From NCBI RefSeq assembly GCF_000259195.1, contig NZ_JH650770.1:404-64403 (forward strand): DNA of 64,000 nt. The letters run 5' to 3'. Origin of the DNA: Pseudomonas donghuensis. GTDB lineage: Bacteria > Pseudomonadota > Gammaproteobacteria > Pseudomonadales > Pseudomonadaceae. Both the position numbers and the translations under genes were made by a program. Below, one piece after another: positions 46,663-56,653 of the stretch. The notes beneath the pieces were generated by a model. That model made no database searches. It was not told the DNA's origin and was given only the letters and a program-made list of their open reading frames with translations. Each line of letters begins with the position of its first letter. Position 1 is the first letter of the stretch.

Positions 46663-47757
46663 TCAGAGTACCGCTTTGGGGTAGGAACCCAACACCTTCA
46701 GGGCCACGGCTTCCTGGCTGATCTGCTCCAGCACGGCTTTGATCAGCGGGTCGCGGTGGTGGCCGACGAAATCGATGAAGAATACGTAGGTCCATTTACC
46801 GCTGCGCGAAGGACGAGTCTCGATACGAGTCAGGTCGATGCCGTTCTCATGGAACGGCACCAGCAACTCGTGCAAGGCGCCCGGCTTGTTGCTCATGGAA
46901 ACGATAATCGAGGTCTTGTCATCGCCGGTCGGCGGCACTTCCTGGTTACCGATCATCAGGAAGCGCGTGGAGTTGTCCGGACGGTCTTCGATCTTCTCGG
47001 CCAGACGGGTCAGGCCGTACAGGTCAGCCGCCATGTCGCCGGCGATCGCCGCCGAGTTCCACTCGCCCTTGACCCGCTTGGCCGCTTCGGCGTTGCTCGA
47101 CACCGCGACGCGCTCGACATTCGGGTAGTGAGCGTCCAGCCACTTGCGGCACTGGGCCAGCGACTGGGCGTGGGAGTAGATACGGCTGATGCTGTCGGTC
47201 TTGGTGTTCTCGCCCACCAGCAGGTGGTGGTGAATACGCAGCTCGACTTCGCCGCAGATCACCATATCGTGCTCAAGGAAGCTGTCGAGGGTGTGGTTGA
47301 CCGCACCTTCGGTGGAGTTTTCCACCGGCACCACGCCAAAGTTGACGGCACCGGCCGCCACTTCGCGGAACACTTCGTCGATGGCCGCCATCGGCTTGCT
47401 GATCACCGCATGGCCGAAATGCTTCAGCGCCGCCGCCTGGGTAAAGGTCCCCTCAGGGCCCAGGTAGGCCACCTTGAGCGGCTGTTCCAGGGCCAGGCAC
47501 GACGACATGATTTCGCGGAACAAACGCGCCATCTCTTCGTTGCCCAGCGGCCCCTGGTTACGCTGCATCACGCGCTTGAGCACCTGGGCTTCACGCTCGG
47601 GGCGATAGAATACCGGGGTCTCGCCTTCGGCCAAGGTCGCAGTCTTGACCCGCGCCACTTCCTGCGCGCAACGGGCACGGTCACTGATCAGCTCGAGGAT
47701 CTTCTCATCGAGACTGTCAATGCGCACCCGCAGCGCTTTGAGTTCCTGCTCAGACAT
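46663..47757 (-). CDS. pheA: bifunctional chorismate mutase / prephenate dehydratase (P-protein)
   Basis: A 364-residue protein. Residues 1-90 are an AroQ chorismate mutase (LRVRIDSLDEKILELISDRA). Residues about 95-270 are the dehydratase (LGPEGTFTQAA, PVENSTEGAVNHTLD, DNSTRFLMI). Residues about 280-360 form the ACT domain with the phenylalanine-binding GALHELL and IETRP motifs, so feedback inhibition by phenylalanine is expected. AAGGAG in the end of serC serves two adjacent ATGs; 47757 is used here, which shares one base with the serC stop; ATG 47760 is equally possible. Confidence 0.95.
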   Translation of the reverse strand: MSEQELKALRVRIDSLDEKILELISDRARCAQEVARVKTATLAEGETPVFYRPEREAQVLKRVMQRNQGPLGNEEMARLFREIMSSCLALEQPLKVAYLGPEGTFTQAAALKHFGHAVISKPMAAIDEVFREVAAGAVNFGVVPVENSTEGAVNHTLDSFLEHDMVICGEVELRIHHHLLVGENTKTDSISRIYSHAQSLAQCRKWLDAHYPNVERVAVSSNAEAAKRVKGEWNSAAIAGDMAADLYGLTRLAEKIEDRPDNSTRFLMIGNQEVPPTGDDKTSIIVSMSNKPGALHELLVPFHENGIDLTRIETRPSRSGKWTYVFFIDFVGHHRDPLIKAVLEQISQEAVALKVLGSYPKAVL

Positions 47758-48842
47758 CATCCATGCTCCTTCTCGAATTCTTCCATGTAGGCAACCAGCG
47801 CTTCAACGGCATCCAGACCCAGGGCGTTGTAGATCGAGGCGCGCATGCCGCCGACCGAGCGGTGCCCCTTGAGGTTGAGCAGGCCGCGAGCGTCGGCGCC
47901 AGCGAGGAACGCCTTGTCCAGGCGCTCGTCAGCCAGGCGGAACGGCACGTTCATCCACGAACGGGCATTGACGCTGATCGGGTTGGTGTAGAACTCGCTG
48001 CTGTCGATGAAGCCGTACAGGCGGTCCTTCTTGGCCCGGTTGCGCTGCTCCATGGCCTCGACGCCGCCTTGCTCTTTCAGCCACTCGAAGACCAGCCCGG
48101 AAAGGTACCAGGAATAGGTCGCCGGGGTGTTGTACATCGAGCCGTTGTCGGCCGCGACCTTGTAGTCGAGCATGGTCGGGCAGCTGCTGCGGGCGCGGCC
48201 GAGCAGGTCTTCGCGGACGATCACCACCACCAGGCCGCTCGGGCCGATGTTCTTCTGGGCGCCGGCGTAGATCAGGCCGAAGTTGGAGACATCGACCGGA
48301 CGCGAAAGGATGTCCGAGGACATGTCGACCACCAGCGGCACATCACCGGTCTGCGGCACCCAGTCGAACTCCAGACCACCGATGGTCTCGTTCGAGGCGT
48401 AGTGCACGTAGGCGGCATTCTTGCTCAGCTCCCACTCGTTCTGGCCAGGGATGGCCAGGTAGTCGTAAGGCTTGGCGCTGGCAGCAACGTTGATGTTGCC
48501 GTAGCGGCGCGCCTCTTCGATGGCTTTTTTCGACCAGATACCGGTTTCGATATAGTCGGCGGTCCCCTCTTCGGGCAGCAGGTTGAGCGGGATCTCGGCG
48601 AACTGCTGGCTCGCACCGCCCTGCAGGAACAGGACCTTGTAATTGGTGGGAATGGACATCAGGTCGCGCAGATCCTGCTCGGCCTTCTCGGCAATGGCCA
48701 CGTAGTCATCGCTACGGTGACTCATTTCCATCACGGACAGGCCTTTGCCACGCCAGTCCAGCATTTCAGCCTGGGCGCGCTGCAGAACAGCGTCGGGAAG
48801 CGCAGCAGGGCCTGCGCAGAAGTTAAAGGCTCGTTTGCTCAC
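47757..48842 (-). CDS. serC: phosphoserine aminotransferase
   Basis: A 361-residue PLP enzyme of serine and pyridoxal phosphate biosynthesis. NFCAGPAALPDAVL starts it, FLQGGASQQFAEIP and the PLP-lysine motif YAGAQKNIGPSGLVVVI are present, and length is normal. GTG 48842 (giving MSKRAFNF) is preferred because GAGAG lies upstream and the family begins there; a second GTG two codons earlier is possible. It sits between gyrA and pheA, the pseudomonad order. Confidence 0.96.
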   Translation of the reverse strand: MSKRAFNFCAGPAALPDAVLQRAQAEMLDWRGKGLSVMEMSHRSDDYVAIAEKAEQDLRDLMSIPTNYKVLFLQGGASQQFAEIPLNLLPEEGTADYIETGIWSKKAIEEARRYGNINVAASAKPYDYLAIPGQNEWELSKNAAYVHYASNETIGGLEFDWVPQTGDVPLVVDMSSDILSRPVDVSNFGLIYAGAQKNIGPSGLVVVIVREDLLGRARSSCPTMLDYKVAADNGSMYNTPATYSWYLSGLVFEWLKEQGGVEAMEQRNRAKKDRLYGFIDSSEFYTNPISVNARSWMNVPFRLADERLDKAFLAGADARGLLNLKGHRSVGGMRASIYNALGLDAVEALVAYMEEFEKEHG

Positions 48843-48880
48843 ATCCACTCTCGCTCTGCTCTTGATGTCCGCAGGAGCCG

Positions 48881-48904
48881 GTCGGGCAGCGAGCCGTGCC
48901 CGAC
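48881..48904. other. hairpin between gyrA and serC
   Basis: GTCGGGCA (48881-48888) and TGCCCGAC (48897-48904) form a perfect 8-bp stem with an 8-base loop, 40 bases after the gyrA stop. No T-run follows on the minus strand, so it is not a classical terminator; it may limit read-through into serC or protect the gyrA mRNA end. Confidence 0.45.
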
Positions 48905-48943
48905 TGCCGCGACCTCCCCCACCAGGATTACGCTACTACTTGT

Positions 48944-51583
48944 TTATTCCGGCTGTGCCTCTTCGTCGGCAGCGTCGGCCTGTGGCGCCGCATCGGCGTC
49001 CACGTCAGCGCCCTCTACCTCGGCATCGAAGTCCTCGTCACCTTCCTCTTCGGACGGCTCCTGGACCCGCTCCAGACCCACCAGGGTCTCGTCGCTGGCC
49101 AGCTTGATGAGGGTCACACCCTGGGTGTTACGGCCCAGGCTGGAGACTTCGCCGACACGGGTACGGACCAGGGTGCCCTGGTCGGAAATCAGCATGATTT
49201 CCTCGCCGTCCTGCACCTGCACCGCACCGACCAGGCGTCCGTTACGCTCGTTGCTGACCATGGCGATAACGCCCTGACCGCCACGCTTGTACTCGGGGAA
49301 CTCGCCGATTTCGGTCCGCTTGCCGTAACCACGCTCGGAAGCGGTGAGGATTTGGCTGCCTTCTTCCGGGATGATCATGGAGATCAGCTTCTGCCCTTCG
49401 GCCAGGCGCATGCCACGCACACCGCGGGCGGTACGGCCCATGGCGCGAACGTCGGACTCCTTGAAGCGGGTGACCTTGCCGGCATCGGAGAACAGCATGA
49501 CCTCACGCTCGCCATCGGTGATGGCCGCGGAAATCAGCACATCGCCTTCGTCCAGCTCCAGGGCGATCAGGCCAACGCTGCGCTGACGGCTGAAGGATTC
49601 CAGCGGGGTCTTCTTCACAGTGCCGTTGGCGGTAGCCATGAAGATGAAGTGACCTTCGGTGTACTCCTCGACCGGCAACATGGTCGAAATGTACTCGCCC
49701 TCGTCCAGCGGCAGCAGGTTGACCAGCGGTCGACCGCGCGCGGCACGGGAGGCCTCGGGAATTTCATAGGTCTTGAGCCAGTACACCTTGCCCTTGCTGG
49801 AGAACAGCAGCAGGGTGGTGTGGCTGTTGGCGACCAGCAGGTGCGAGATGTAGTCCTCGTCCTTGACGCCGGTAGCCGACTTGCCTTTACCACCGCGACG
49901 CTGGGCCTGGTAGGCGGCCAGCGGCTGGGTCTTGGCGTAGCCACCATGGGAGATGGTCACGACCCGGTCTTCTTCCGGAATCATGTCGCCCAGGGTCAGG
50001 TCCAGGCGCGCATCGAGGATCTCGGTGCGGCGCACGTCGCCGTATTCGGCACGGATCAGCTCCAGCTCTTCGCGGATCACTTCCATCAGGCGCTCGGCGC
50101 TGTTGAGGATGCGGATCAGCTCGCCGATCTGGTTGAGGATCTCCTGGTACTCGGCCAGCAGCTTCTCGTGTTCAAGGCCGGTCAGGCGGTGCAGGCGCAG
50201 GTCCAGAATGGCCTGGGCCTGTTCCGGCGACAGGAAGTACTTGCCATCACGCAGACCGAACTGCGGGTCAAGGTTTTCCGGGCGGCAGGAGTCGGCGCCA
50301 GCGCGCTCGACCATCACCTGCACGGCGCTGGATTCCCACGGCGTGCTGATCAGCGCTTCCTTGGCCTCGGACGGCGTCGGCGAAGCCTTGATCAGGGCGA
50401 TCACCGGGTCGATGTTGGACAGGGCAACCGCCTGGCCTTCAAGGATATGCCCGCGTTCGCGCGCCTTGCGCAGTTCGAACACGGTACGGCGGGTGACCAC
50501 TTCGCGGCGGTGGCGAACGAAGGCCTCGAGCAGCTCCTTGAGGTTCAACACCCGCGGACGGCCGTCGATCAGCGCCACCACGTTGATGCCGAAGACGCTC
50601 TGCAGCTGGGTCTGGGCGTAGAGGTTGTTGAGGATCACCTCCGGCACTTCGCCACGACGCAGCTCGATGACGATGCGCATACCGTCCTTGTCGGACTCGT
50701 CGCGCAGCTCGGTGATGCCTTCGAGTTTTTTCTCTTTTACCAGCTCGGCGATCTTCTCGATCAGACGCGCCTTGTTCAACTGGTACGGCAGCTCGGTGAC
50801 GACGATCTGCTGGCGGCCACCGACCTTGTCGATGTCTTCGACCATCGAGCGGGCGCGCATGTAGATGCGGCCACGGCCGGTGCGGTAGGCCTCGATGATG
50901 CCCTGGCGGCCGTTGATGATCGCCGCGGTCGGGAAGTCGGGGCCGGGGATGAACTGCATCAGTTCATCGACGGTGATGTCGGCGTTGTCGATCAGCGCCA
51001 GGCAACCGTCGATGACTTCACCGAGGTTGTGCGGCGGAATGTTGGTCGCCATACCCACGGCGATACCGCTGGAACCGTTGACCAGCAGGTTGGGGATCTT
51101 GGTCGGCATGACCGCCGGGATCTGCTCGGTACCATCGTAGTTGGGTACCCAGTCGACCGTTTCCTTGTGCAGGTCGGCCAGCAGCTCGTGGGCCAGCTTG
51201 GTCATGCGCACTTCGGTGTATCGCATGGCGGCGGCGTTGTCGCCGTCGACCGAACCGAAGTTACCCTGGCCGTCGACCAGCAGGTAACGCAGCGAGAACG
51301 GCTGGGCCATACGTACGATGGTGTCGTAAACGGCGGTATCACCATGCGGGTGGTACTTACCGATCACGTCACCGACCACACGGGCGGATTTCTTGTACGG
51401 TTTGTTCCAGTCGTTACCCAGTTCGCTCATCGCATACAGAACGCGGCGATGCACGGGCTTCAAGCCATCACGCGCATCGGGCAGTGCACGCCCGACAATG
51501 ACGCTCATCGCGTAGTCGAGGTAGGACTGTCTCAGTTCGTCTTCGATATTGACCGGGAGGATTTCTTTGGCCAGTTCGCCCAT
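48944..51583 (-). CDS. gyrA: DNA gyrase subunit A
   Basis: A 879-residue protein. The catalytic tyrosine is Tyr122 ([11 protein letters not shown]), and the quinolone-resistance region reads GDTAVYD at residues 81-87, with Thr83 and Asp87, the wild-type state for pseudomonads. The C-terminal beta-pinwheel has the GyrA box-like QRRGGKGK, and the end is a very acidic tail ([14 protein letters not shown]) of about 35 residues. With GyrB it introduces negative supercoils. ATG 51583 is the family start; in-frame upstream sequence is unrelated. Confidence 0.98.
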   Translation of the reverse strand: MGELAKEILPVNIEDELRQSYLDYAMSVIVGRALPDARDGLKPVHRRVLYAMSELGNDWNKPYKKSARVVGDVIGKYHPHGDTAVYDTIVRMAQPFSLRYLLVDGQGNFGSVDGDNAAAMRYTEVRMTKLAHELLADLHKETVDWVPNYDGTEQIPAVMPTKIPNLLVNGSSGIAVGMATNIPPHNLGEVIDGCLALIDNADITVDELMQFIPGPDFPTAAIINGRQGIIEAYRTGRGRIYMRARSMVEDIDKVGGRQQIVVTELPYQLNKARLIEKIAELVKEKKLEGITELRDESDKDGMRIVIELRRGEVPEVILNNLYAQTQLQSVFGINVVALIDGRPRVLNLKELLEAFVRHRREVVTRRTVFELRKARERGHILEGQAVALSNIDPVIALIKASPTPSEAKEALISTPWESSAVQVMVERAGADSCRPENLDPQFGLRDGKYFLSPEQAQAILDLRLHRLTGLEHEKLLAEYQEILNQIGELIRILNSAERLMEVIREELELIRAEYGDVRRTEILDARLDLTLGDMIPEEDRVVTISHGGYAKTQPLAAYQAQRRGGKGKSATGVKDEDYISHLLVANSHTTLLLFSSKGKVYWLKTYEIPEASRAARGRPLVNLLPLDEGEYISTMLPVEEYTEGHFIFMATANGTVKKTPLESFSRQRSVGLIALELDEGDVLISAAITDGEREVMLFSDAGKVTRFKESDVRAMGRTARGVRGMRLAEGQKLISMIIPEEGSQILTASERGYGKRTEIGEFPEYKRGGQGVIAMVSNERNGRLVGAVQVQDGEEIMLISDQGTLVRTRVGEVSSLGRNTQGVTLIKLASDETLVGLERVQEPSEEEGDEDFDAEVEGADVDADAAPQADAADEEAQPE

Positions 51584-51861
51584 GAGAAGCCTGATTCCTT
51601 TTTCTGGTGAAACCTCGTCACATCCATATGGGACGAACGAAGCTCGCCGCTGCAAAGTGACTCCTTGCAACGACTTACGACAAATCAACGAGTTATGCCA
51701 TGGATCTGCGCAGTAAAGACAGCCCCGCAGGGCGGCCTTGGAAACCGTCGGATGTTACCACAATCGCCCAGAGGGTGGGAGTAGCCTGCGGCACTACTAC
51801 CCTACTGCTCGTCGATAACGCCCGTTAGCCGCTACAGCAGGCCGCAGACGAGGGCAAAGAC

Positions 51862-52938
51862 TCAATGCAAACGCTTGCGGCACATCAGTTGCGCCATCTT
51901 CACCGTATCCGGGCGCTCGACAATGCCTTTTTCGGTGATGATCACGTCGATCAGGTCGGCCGGGGTCACGTCGAACACCGGGTTGAACGCCTCGAAAGTG
52001 GCGCCCAGCGGCTCGCCGCCAAGTTCCAGCAACTCGCTGGCGCTGCGCTCTTCGAGGAGGATGTCATCGCCGCTCTCAAGATTCATGTCGATGCTCGAAC
52101 TGGGCGCCACGACCATGAAACGCACGCCATGGTGCATGGCGTTGACCGCCAGCTGATAGGTGCCGATCTTGCTCGCCACATCGCCATTGGCGGTGATGCG
52201 GTCGGCGCCGACGATCACCCAGGTAATGCCCTTGGTTTTCATCAGGTGGGCGGCGGCGGAATCGGCGGTGATGGTTGCCGGGATGCCCTCGCCTGCCAGC
52301 TCCCAGGCACTCAGGCGCGAACCCTGTAGCCACGGGCGGGTTTCACCGACATAGACACGCTCGATCATGCCCTCCAGGTACGCGGCGCGCACCACCCCAA
52401 GGGCCGTGCCGAAACCACCGGTGGCCAGAGCACCCGTATTGCCGTGGGTAAGGATGGTCTGCTCGTTGCCCTGGTGCTTGCGGATCAGTTCCACGCCCAG
52501 CTGGGCCATGGTCAGGTTGGCTTCGCGGTCGCTGTCGTGGATGGCCATGGCTTCGGCCTCCATGATGGCCAGTACGTCATCGCCCGGCTTGAGCCGCAGC
52601 AGGCGTTCACGCATGCGGTTCAGGGCCCAGAACAGGTTGGCGGCGGTTGGCCGGGCATGCACCAGCAGCTCGAAGTCCTCTTCCAGGGCCATTTCCCAAT
52701 CCCCACCAGCGGCCAGGCGCTGGCGAATCGCCATGGCCAGGCCGTAGGCGGCACTGATGCCGATGGCCGGAGCGCCGCGCACCGCCATCGAGCGAATGGC
52801 TTCGGCCACCGCAGCGGCATCGCCGCAGGCCAGCCAGACCTGCGCGCCCGGCAGCGCGCGCTGGTCGAGCAGATAAAGGGTGCCATCCCGCCAATCGATG
52901 GCTTTCACCTTCTCTGCAGCCATTAGTCGATCGCGCAT
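51862..52938 (-). CDS. mtnA: S-methyl-5-thioribose-1-phosphate isomerase, catalytic Cys replaced by Gly
   Basis: A 358-residue eIF2B-like sugar-phosphate isomerase converting methylthioribose 1-phosphate to methylthioribulose 1-phosphate in methionine salvage. [14 protein letters not shown] (53-66), [14 protein letters not shown] and [17 protein letters not shown] (catalytic-type Asp246) are present. The family's active-site THCN reads THGN here (Gly166), so the usual catalytic cysteine is absent. TGAGG precedes ATG 52938. It is divergent from mtaD, which acts earlier on the same nucleoside. Confidence 0.94.
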   Translation of the reverse strand: MRDRLMAAEKVKAIDWRDGTLYLLDQRALPGAQVWLACGDAAAVAEAIRSMAVRGAPAIGISAAYGLAMAIRQRLAAGGDWEMALEEDFELLVHARPTAANLFWALNRMRERLLRLKPGDDVLAIMEAEAMAIHDSDREANLTMAQLGVELIRKHQGNEQTILTHGNTGALATGGFGTALGVVRAAYLEGMIERVYVGETRPWLQGSRLSAWELAGEGIPATITADSAAAHLMKTKGITWVIVGADRITANGDVASKIGTYQLAVNAMHHGVRFMVVAPSSSIDMNLESGDDILLEERSASELLELGGEPLGATFEAFNPVFDVTPADLIDVIITEKGIVERPDTVKMAQLMCRKRLH

Positions 52939-53046
52939 GCCTCACCCCATCATTCGGACATCAAAAGCGGACGATTATAGCGAGCCCCAGGCGCGGACGC
53001 TCGGGTATACTTCGCCCTCACTTCCAGTCGCCCAGGGAAACCTGTC

Positions 53047-54378
53047 ATGCCCAAACCCGCTACGCCGCTCGACCTGCTGCTCCTGCCTACCTGGCTGGTG
53101 CCGGTCGAACCTGCCGGGGTGGTATTGAAGGATCACGGCCTGGGCATCCGCGATGGGCAGATCGTGTTCATCGGCCCGCGCAGCCAGGCCCAGGCGTTTA
53201 TTGCCAGCGAAACCCGCGAATTGCCGGGCTGCCTGCTCAGCCCCGGGCTGATCAACGCCCACGGCCACGCGGCGATGACCCTGTTTCGCGGCCTGGCCGA
53301 CGATCTGCCGCTGATGACCTGGCTCGAAGAGCACATCTGGCCGGCCGAAGGGCGCTGGGTCGATGAAGCGTTCGTGCGTGACGGCACCGACCTGGCCATT
53401 GCCGAGCAGGTCAAAGGCGGTATCACCTGCTTCAGCGACATGTACTTCTACCCCAAGGTCGCCAGCGAGCGCGTGCACCTCAGCGGCATTCGCGCGCAGA
53501 TCGCCGTGCCCCTGCTGGACTTCCCCATCCCCGGCGCGCGCAGCACCGACGAAGCCCTGCAGTTGGGCATCGAGCTGTTCGGCGACCTGCGCCACCACCC
53601 ACGCATCAGTGTAGCGCTGGGCCCGCATGCGCCGTACACGGTGAGCGACGACAACCTGGAAAAGATCCGCGTCATTGCCGAAGAGCTGGACGCGCCGATC
53701 CACATGCACATCCATGAAACCGCCTTCGAGGTCGAGCAATCGCTGCAGACCCGTGGCGAGCGCCCGCTGGCTCGGCTGGCCCGTCTCGGCCTGCTCGGCC
53801 CGCGCCTGCAGGCGGTTCACATGACCCAGGTCAGCGACGAGGATCTGGCCCTGCTGGTAGAAAGCAACACCAGTGTGGTGCACTGCCCGGAGTCCAACCT
53901 CAAGCTGGCCAGCGGCTTCTGCCCGGTCGAGCGCTTGTGGCAGGCTGGCGTCAACGTTGCCGTCGGCACGGATGGCGCGGCCAGCAACAACGACCTCGAC
54001 CTGCTCGGCGAAACCCGTACCGCGGCACTGCTGGCCAAGGCCGTGGCCGGTTCGGCCAGCGCCCTGGACGCCCACCGGGCGCTGCGCATGGCCACCCTCA
54101 ATGGCGCCCGGGCCCTGGGCCTGGAGGCGATTACCGGTTCGCTGGAGCTGGGCAAGGCCGCCGACCTGGTCGCCTTCGACCTCTCGGGGCTGGCCCAGCA
54201 ACCGCTGTATGACCCGGTTTCGCAACTGATCTACGCCAGCGGCCGGGACTGCGTGAAGCACGTCTGGGTTGCCGGTAAGCCACTGCTTGACGACCGGCGC
54301 CTGACCCGCCTGGACGAACAGGCCCTGCACGCCACCGCCTGCGCCTGGGGCCAGCGGATCGGCGAGCGCAACGAATAA
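53047..54378 (+). CDS. mtaD: 5-methylthioadenosine/S-adenosylhomocysteine deaminase
   Basis: A 443-residue amidohydrolase. Metal ligands are visible as His72 and His74 (NAHGHAAM), His223 (HMHIHE) and Asp309 ([10 protein letters not shown]). The family converts MTA and SAH to their inosine forms, a route used by pseudomonads to feed methionine salvage. It is divergent from mtnA over 108 bases and is followed at 61 bases by ubiG, the likely head of a mtaD-ubiG-mupP-yciK operon. UbiG produces SAH, which links the two activities. Confidence 0.92.
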   Translation: MPKPATPLDLLLLPTWLVPVEPAGVVLKDHGLGIRDGQIVFIGPRSQAQAFIASETRELPGCLLSPGLINAHGHAAMTLFRGLADDLPLMTWLEEHIWPAEGRWVDEAFVRDGTDLAIAEQVKGGITCFSDMYFYPKVASERVHLSGIRAQIAVPLLDFPIPGARSTDEALQLGIELFGDLRHHPRISVALGPHAPYTVSDDNLEKIRVIAEELDAPIHMHIHETAFEVEQSLQTRGERPLARLARLGLLGPRLQAVHMTQVSDEDLALLVESNTSVVHCPESNLKLASGFCPVERLWQAGVNVAVGTDGAASNNDLDLLGETRTAALLAKAVAGSASALDAHRALRMATLNGARALGLEAITGSLELGKAADLVAFDLSGLAQQPLYDPVSQLIYASGRDCVKHVWVAGKPLLDDRRLTRLDEQALHATACAWGQRIGERNE

Positions 54379-54439
54379 GCGCCCGGCAGCCAGTGCTGGC
54401 GGGCAAGAGCAAATTATCCAAGATTCAGAGGACTGTTCC

Positions 54440-55138
54440 ATGAGCAACGTCGACCACGCCGAAATCGCCAAGTTCGAAGCCCTGGCCCACCGCTGGTGGG
54501 ACCGCGAGAGCGAGTTCAAGCCGCTGCACGACATCAACCCGCTGCGGGTCAACTGGATCGACGAGCGGGTCAAGCTGGCCGGCAAGAAAGTCCTCGACGT
54601 CGGCTGCGGCGGTGGCATCCTCAGCGAGGCCATGGCCCTGCGCGGCGCCACCGTCACCGGTATCGACATGGGCGAAGCGCCGCTGGCCGTGGCCCAGCTG
54701 CACCAGCTCGAGTCCGGGGTCAACGTCGAGTACCGGCAGATCACCGCCGAAGCCCTGGCCGAAGAAATGCCCGAGCAGTTCGACGTGGTTACCTGCCTTG
54801 AGATGCTCGAGCACGTGCCGGACCCGTCCTCGGTGATTCGCGCCTGCTTGCGCATGGTCAAGCCCGGCGGCCAGGTGTTCTTCTCGACCATCAACCGCAA
54901 CCCCAAGGCCTACCTGTTCGCCATCATCGGCGCCGAATACATCATGAAGCTGCTGCCGCGCGGCACCCACGACTTCAAGAAATTCATCCGCCCGTCCGAG
55001 CTTGGCGCCTGGAGCCGCGATGCCGGCCTGACCGTCAAGGACATCATCGGCCTGACCTACAACCCGCTGACCAAGCACTACAAGCTGGCCAACGACGTTG
55101 ACGTCAACTACATGATCCAGACCCTGCGCGAGGAATAA
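54440..55138 (+). CDS. ubiG: ubiquinone biosynthesis O-methyltransferase
   Basis: A 232-residue class I SAM methyltransferase carrying out both O-methylations of ubiquinone synthesis. The SAM motif DVGCGGG is at residues 53-59, and the family segments [32 protein letters not shown] and [10 protein letters not shown] are present. AGAGGA precedes the ATG. mupP begins two bases after its stop, so the two are co-translated. Confidence 0.97.
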   Translation: MSNVDHAEIAKFEALAHRWWDRESEFKPLHDINPLRVNWIDERVKLAGKKVLDVGCGGGILSEAMALRGATVTGIDMGEAPLAVAQLHQLESGVNVEYRQITAEALAEEMPEQFDVVTCLEMLEHVPDPSSVIRACLRMVKPGGQVFFSTINRNPKAYLFAIIGAEYIMKLLPRGTHDFKKFIRPSELGAWSRDAGLTVKDIIGLTYNPLTKHYKLANDVDVNYMIQTLREE

Positions 55139-55140
55139 GC

Positions 55141-55812
55141 ATGCGTTTGCGAGCGGTACTTTTCGACATGGACGGCACCCTGCTCGACACGGCGCCGGAC
55201 TTCATCGCCATCTGCCAGGCCATGCTCGCCGAGCGCGGCCTGCCGGCCATCGACGACAAGAAAATCCGCGACGTGGTCTCGGGCGGCGCCAAGGCCATGG
55301 TGTCGGCGACCTTCGACCTCGACCCTGAAGCCGAAGGTTTCGAGGCCCTGCGCCTGGAGTTCCTCGAGCGTTACCAGCAGGGTTGCGCGGTGCACAGCAA
55401 GCTTTACGACGGCATGGCCGAACTGCTGGCCGACATCGAGAAAGGCAACCTGATCTGGGGCGTGGTCACCAACAAGCCGGTGCGCTTCGCCGAGCCGATC
55501 ATGCAGCAACTGGGCCTGAGCGAACGGTCGGCGCTGCTGATCTGCCCGGACCACGTGAAGAACAGCAAGCCGGACCCCGAGCCGCTGATCCTCGCTTGCA
55601 AGACCCTCAACCTGGACCCGGCCAGCGTGCTGTTCGTCGGCGACGACCTGCGTGACATCGAGTCGGGCCGCGATGCCGGCACCCGCACTGCGGCGGTGCG
55701 CTACGGCTACATTCATCCAGATGACAACCCCAACAACTGGGGCGCGGATGTGGTGGTCGATCATCCGCTGGAGCTGCGCAAGGTGCTCGATAACGCGCTT
55801 TGCGGCTGCTGA
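55141..55812 (+). CDS. mupP: N-acetylmuramic acid 6-phosphate phosphatase (HAD family)
   Basis: A 223-residue HAD hydrolase. The nucleophile motif DMDGT is at residues 9-13, motif II is VVTNKP, and motifs III/IV are [10 protein letters not shown] and VGDDLRDIE. Such proteins are often annotated as phosphoglycolate phosphatase, but the gene after ubiG in P. putida and P. aeruginosa was shown to be MupP, which dephosphorylates MurNAc-6-phosphate in the peptidoglycan-recycling route that bypasses fosfomycin-sensitive MurA. The assignment here rests on position and similarity. Confidence 0.88.
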   Translation: MRLRAVLFDMDGTLLDTAPDFIAICQAMLAERGLPAIDDKKIRDVVSGGAKAMVSATFDLDPEAEGFEALRLEFLERYQQGCAVHSKLYDGMAELLADIEKGNLIWGVVTNKPVRFAEPIMQQLGLSERSALLICPDHVKNSKPDPEPLILACKTLNLDPASVLFVGDDLRDIESGRDAGTRTAAVRYGYIHPDDNPNNWGADVVVDHPLELRKVLDNALCGC

Positions 55813-55821
55813 ACCTTCGTA

Positions 55822-55882
55822 CCGGCAAGGCCGGCTCCCACAGGTCACCACCAACCTTGTGGGAGCTGGCTTGCCAGCGATG
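55822..55882. repeat. REP-type palindrome (second copy)
   Basis: CCGGCAAGGCCGGCTCCCACAGGT (55822-55845) pairs with the inverse of ACCTTGTGGGAGCTGGCTTG and following bases (55854-55879), with a one-base bulge on each side. The GTGGGAGCTGGCTTGCCAGCGA core is the same as at 4504-4527. It lies between mupP and yciK. Confidence 0.85.
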
Positions 55883-55910
55883 AAGCCATCACCTATCTAG
55901 AGGTAACCCC

Positions 55911-56651
55911 ATGTTCGATTACTCTGCCCGCCCCGACCTGCTCAAAGGCCGGACCATTCTGGTCACCGGCGCCGGTCGCGGCATCGGTGCGGCCGCGGCC
56001 AAGAGCTACGCCGCCCATGGCGCCACCGTCTTGCTGCTGGGCAAGACCGAAGCCAACCTGAGCCAGGTCTACGATGAGATCGAAGCGGCTGGCCACCCGA
56101 AACCCGCGGTCATTCCGTTCAACCTGGAAACCGCCCTGCCGCACCAGTACGACGAGCTGGCAGCGATGATCGAAGCCGAGTTCGGCCATATCGACGGCCT
56201 GCTGCACAATGCCTCGATCATCGGCCCGCGCACGCCGCTGGAGCAGCTCTCGGGCGACAACTTCATGCGCGTGATGCAGGTCAACGTCAATGCCATGTTC
56301 ATGCTCACCAGCACCCTGCTGCCGCTGCTCAAGCTGTCGGCGGATGGCTCGGTGATCTTCACCTCCAGCAGCGTCGGGCGCAAAGGCCGAGCCTACTGGG
56401 GTGCCTATGGGGTGTCGAAGTTCGCCACCGAGGGCCTGATGCAGACCCTCGCCGACGAGCTTGAAGGGGTGGCGCCGGTGCGTGCCAACAGTGTCAACCC
56501 GGGCGCCACCCGTACCAGCATGCGCGCCCAGGCCTACCCTGCGGAAACCCCGGAAAACAATCCGCTGCCAGAGCAGATCATGCCGGTCTACCTGTACCTG
56601 ATGGGCCCGGACAGCACTGGCATCAACGGCCAGGCCTTCAACGCCCAGTAA
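55911..56651 (+). CDS. yciK: YciK-type SDR oxidoreductase
   Basis: A 246-residue SDR with TGAGRGIG (residues 19-26), a LLLGKTEANL segment, HNASIIGPR where other SDRs have NNAG, the serine in FTSSSVGRKG and the catalytic YGVSK. This HNAS variant is typical of YciK. Substrate unknown. AGAGGTAACCCC precedes the ATG. It follows the mupP gene across a REP element and is convergent with the TenA-like gene, two bases apart. Confidence 0.9.
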   Translation: MFDYSARPDLLKGRTILVTGAGRGIGAAAAKSYAAHGATVLLLGKTEANLSQVYDEIEAAGHPKPAVIPFNLETALPHQYDELAAMIEAEFGHIDGLLHNASIIGPRTPLEQLSGDNFMRVMQVNVNAMFMLTSTLLPLLKLSADGSVIFTSSSVGRKGRAYWGAYGVSKFATEGLMQTLADELEGVAPVRANSVNPGATRTSMRAQAYPAETPENNPLPEQIMPVYLYLMGPDSTGINGQAFNAQ

Positions 56652-56653
56652 GC

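Noticed and set aside
44366..46684. Rightward open frame of about 770 codons opposite tyrA-aroA
   Set aside because: Shadow of a well-identified fusion gene; composition rich in Arg, His and Gln with no domain.
49628..49636. Another GGCGGTAGC (ops core) on the plus strand
   Set aside because: It is inside gyrA and antisense to it, so a chance occurrence. It also lowers confidence in the ops-like site at 39731-39740.
48896..51610. Rightward open frame of about 900 codons opposite gyrA
   Set aside because: It mirrors gyrA exactly, has no recognisable domain and is low in complexity; long antisense frames are expected in GC-rich genes.
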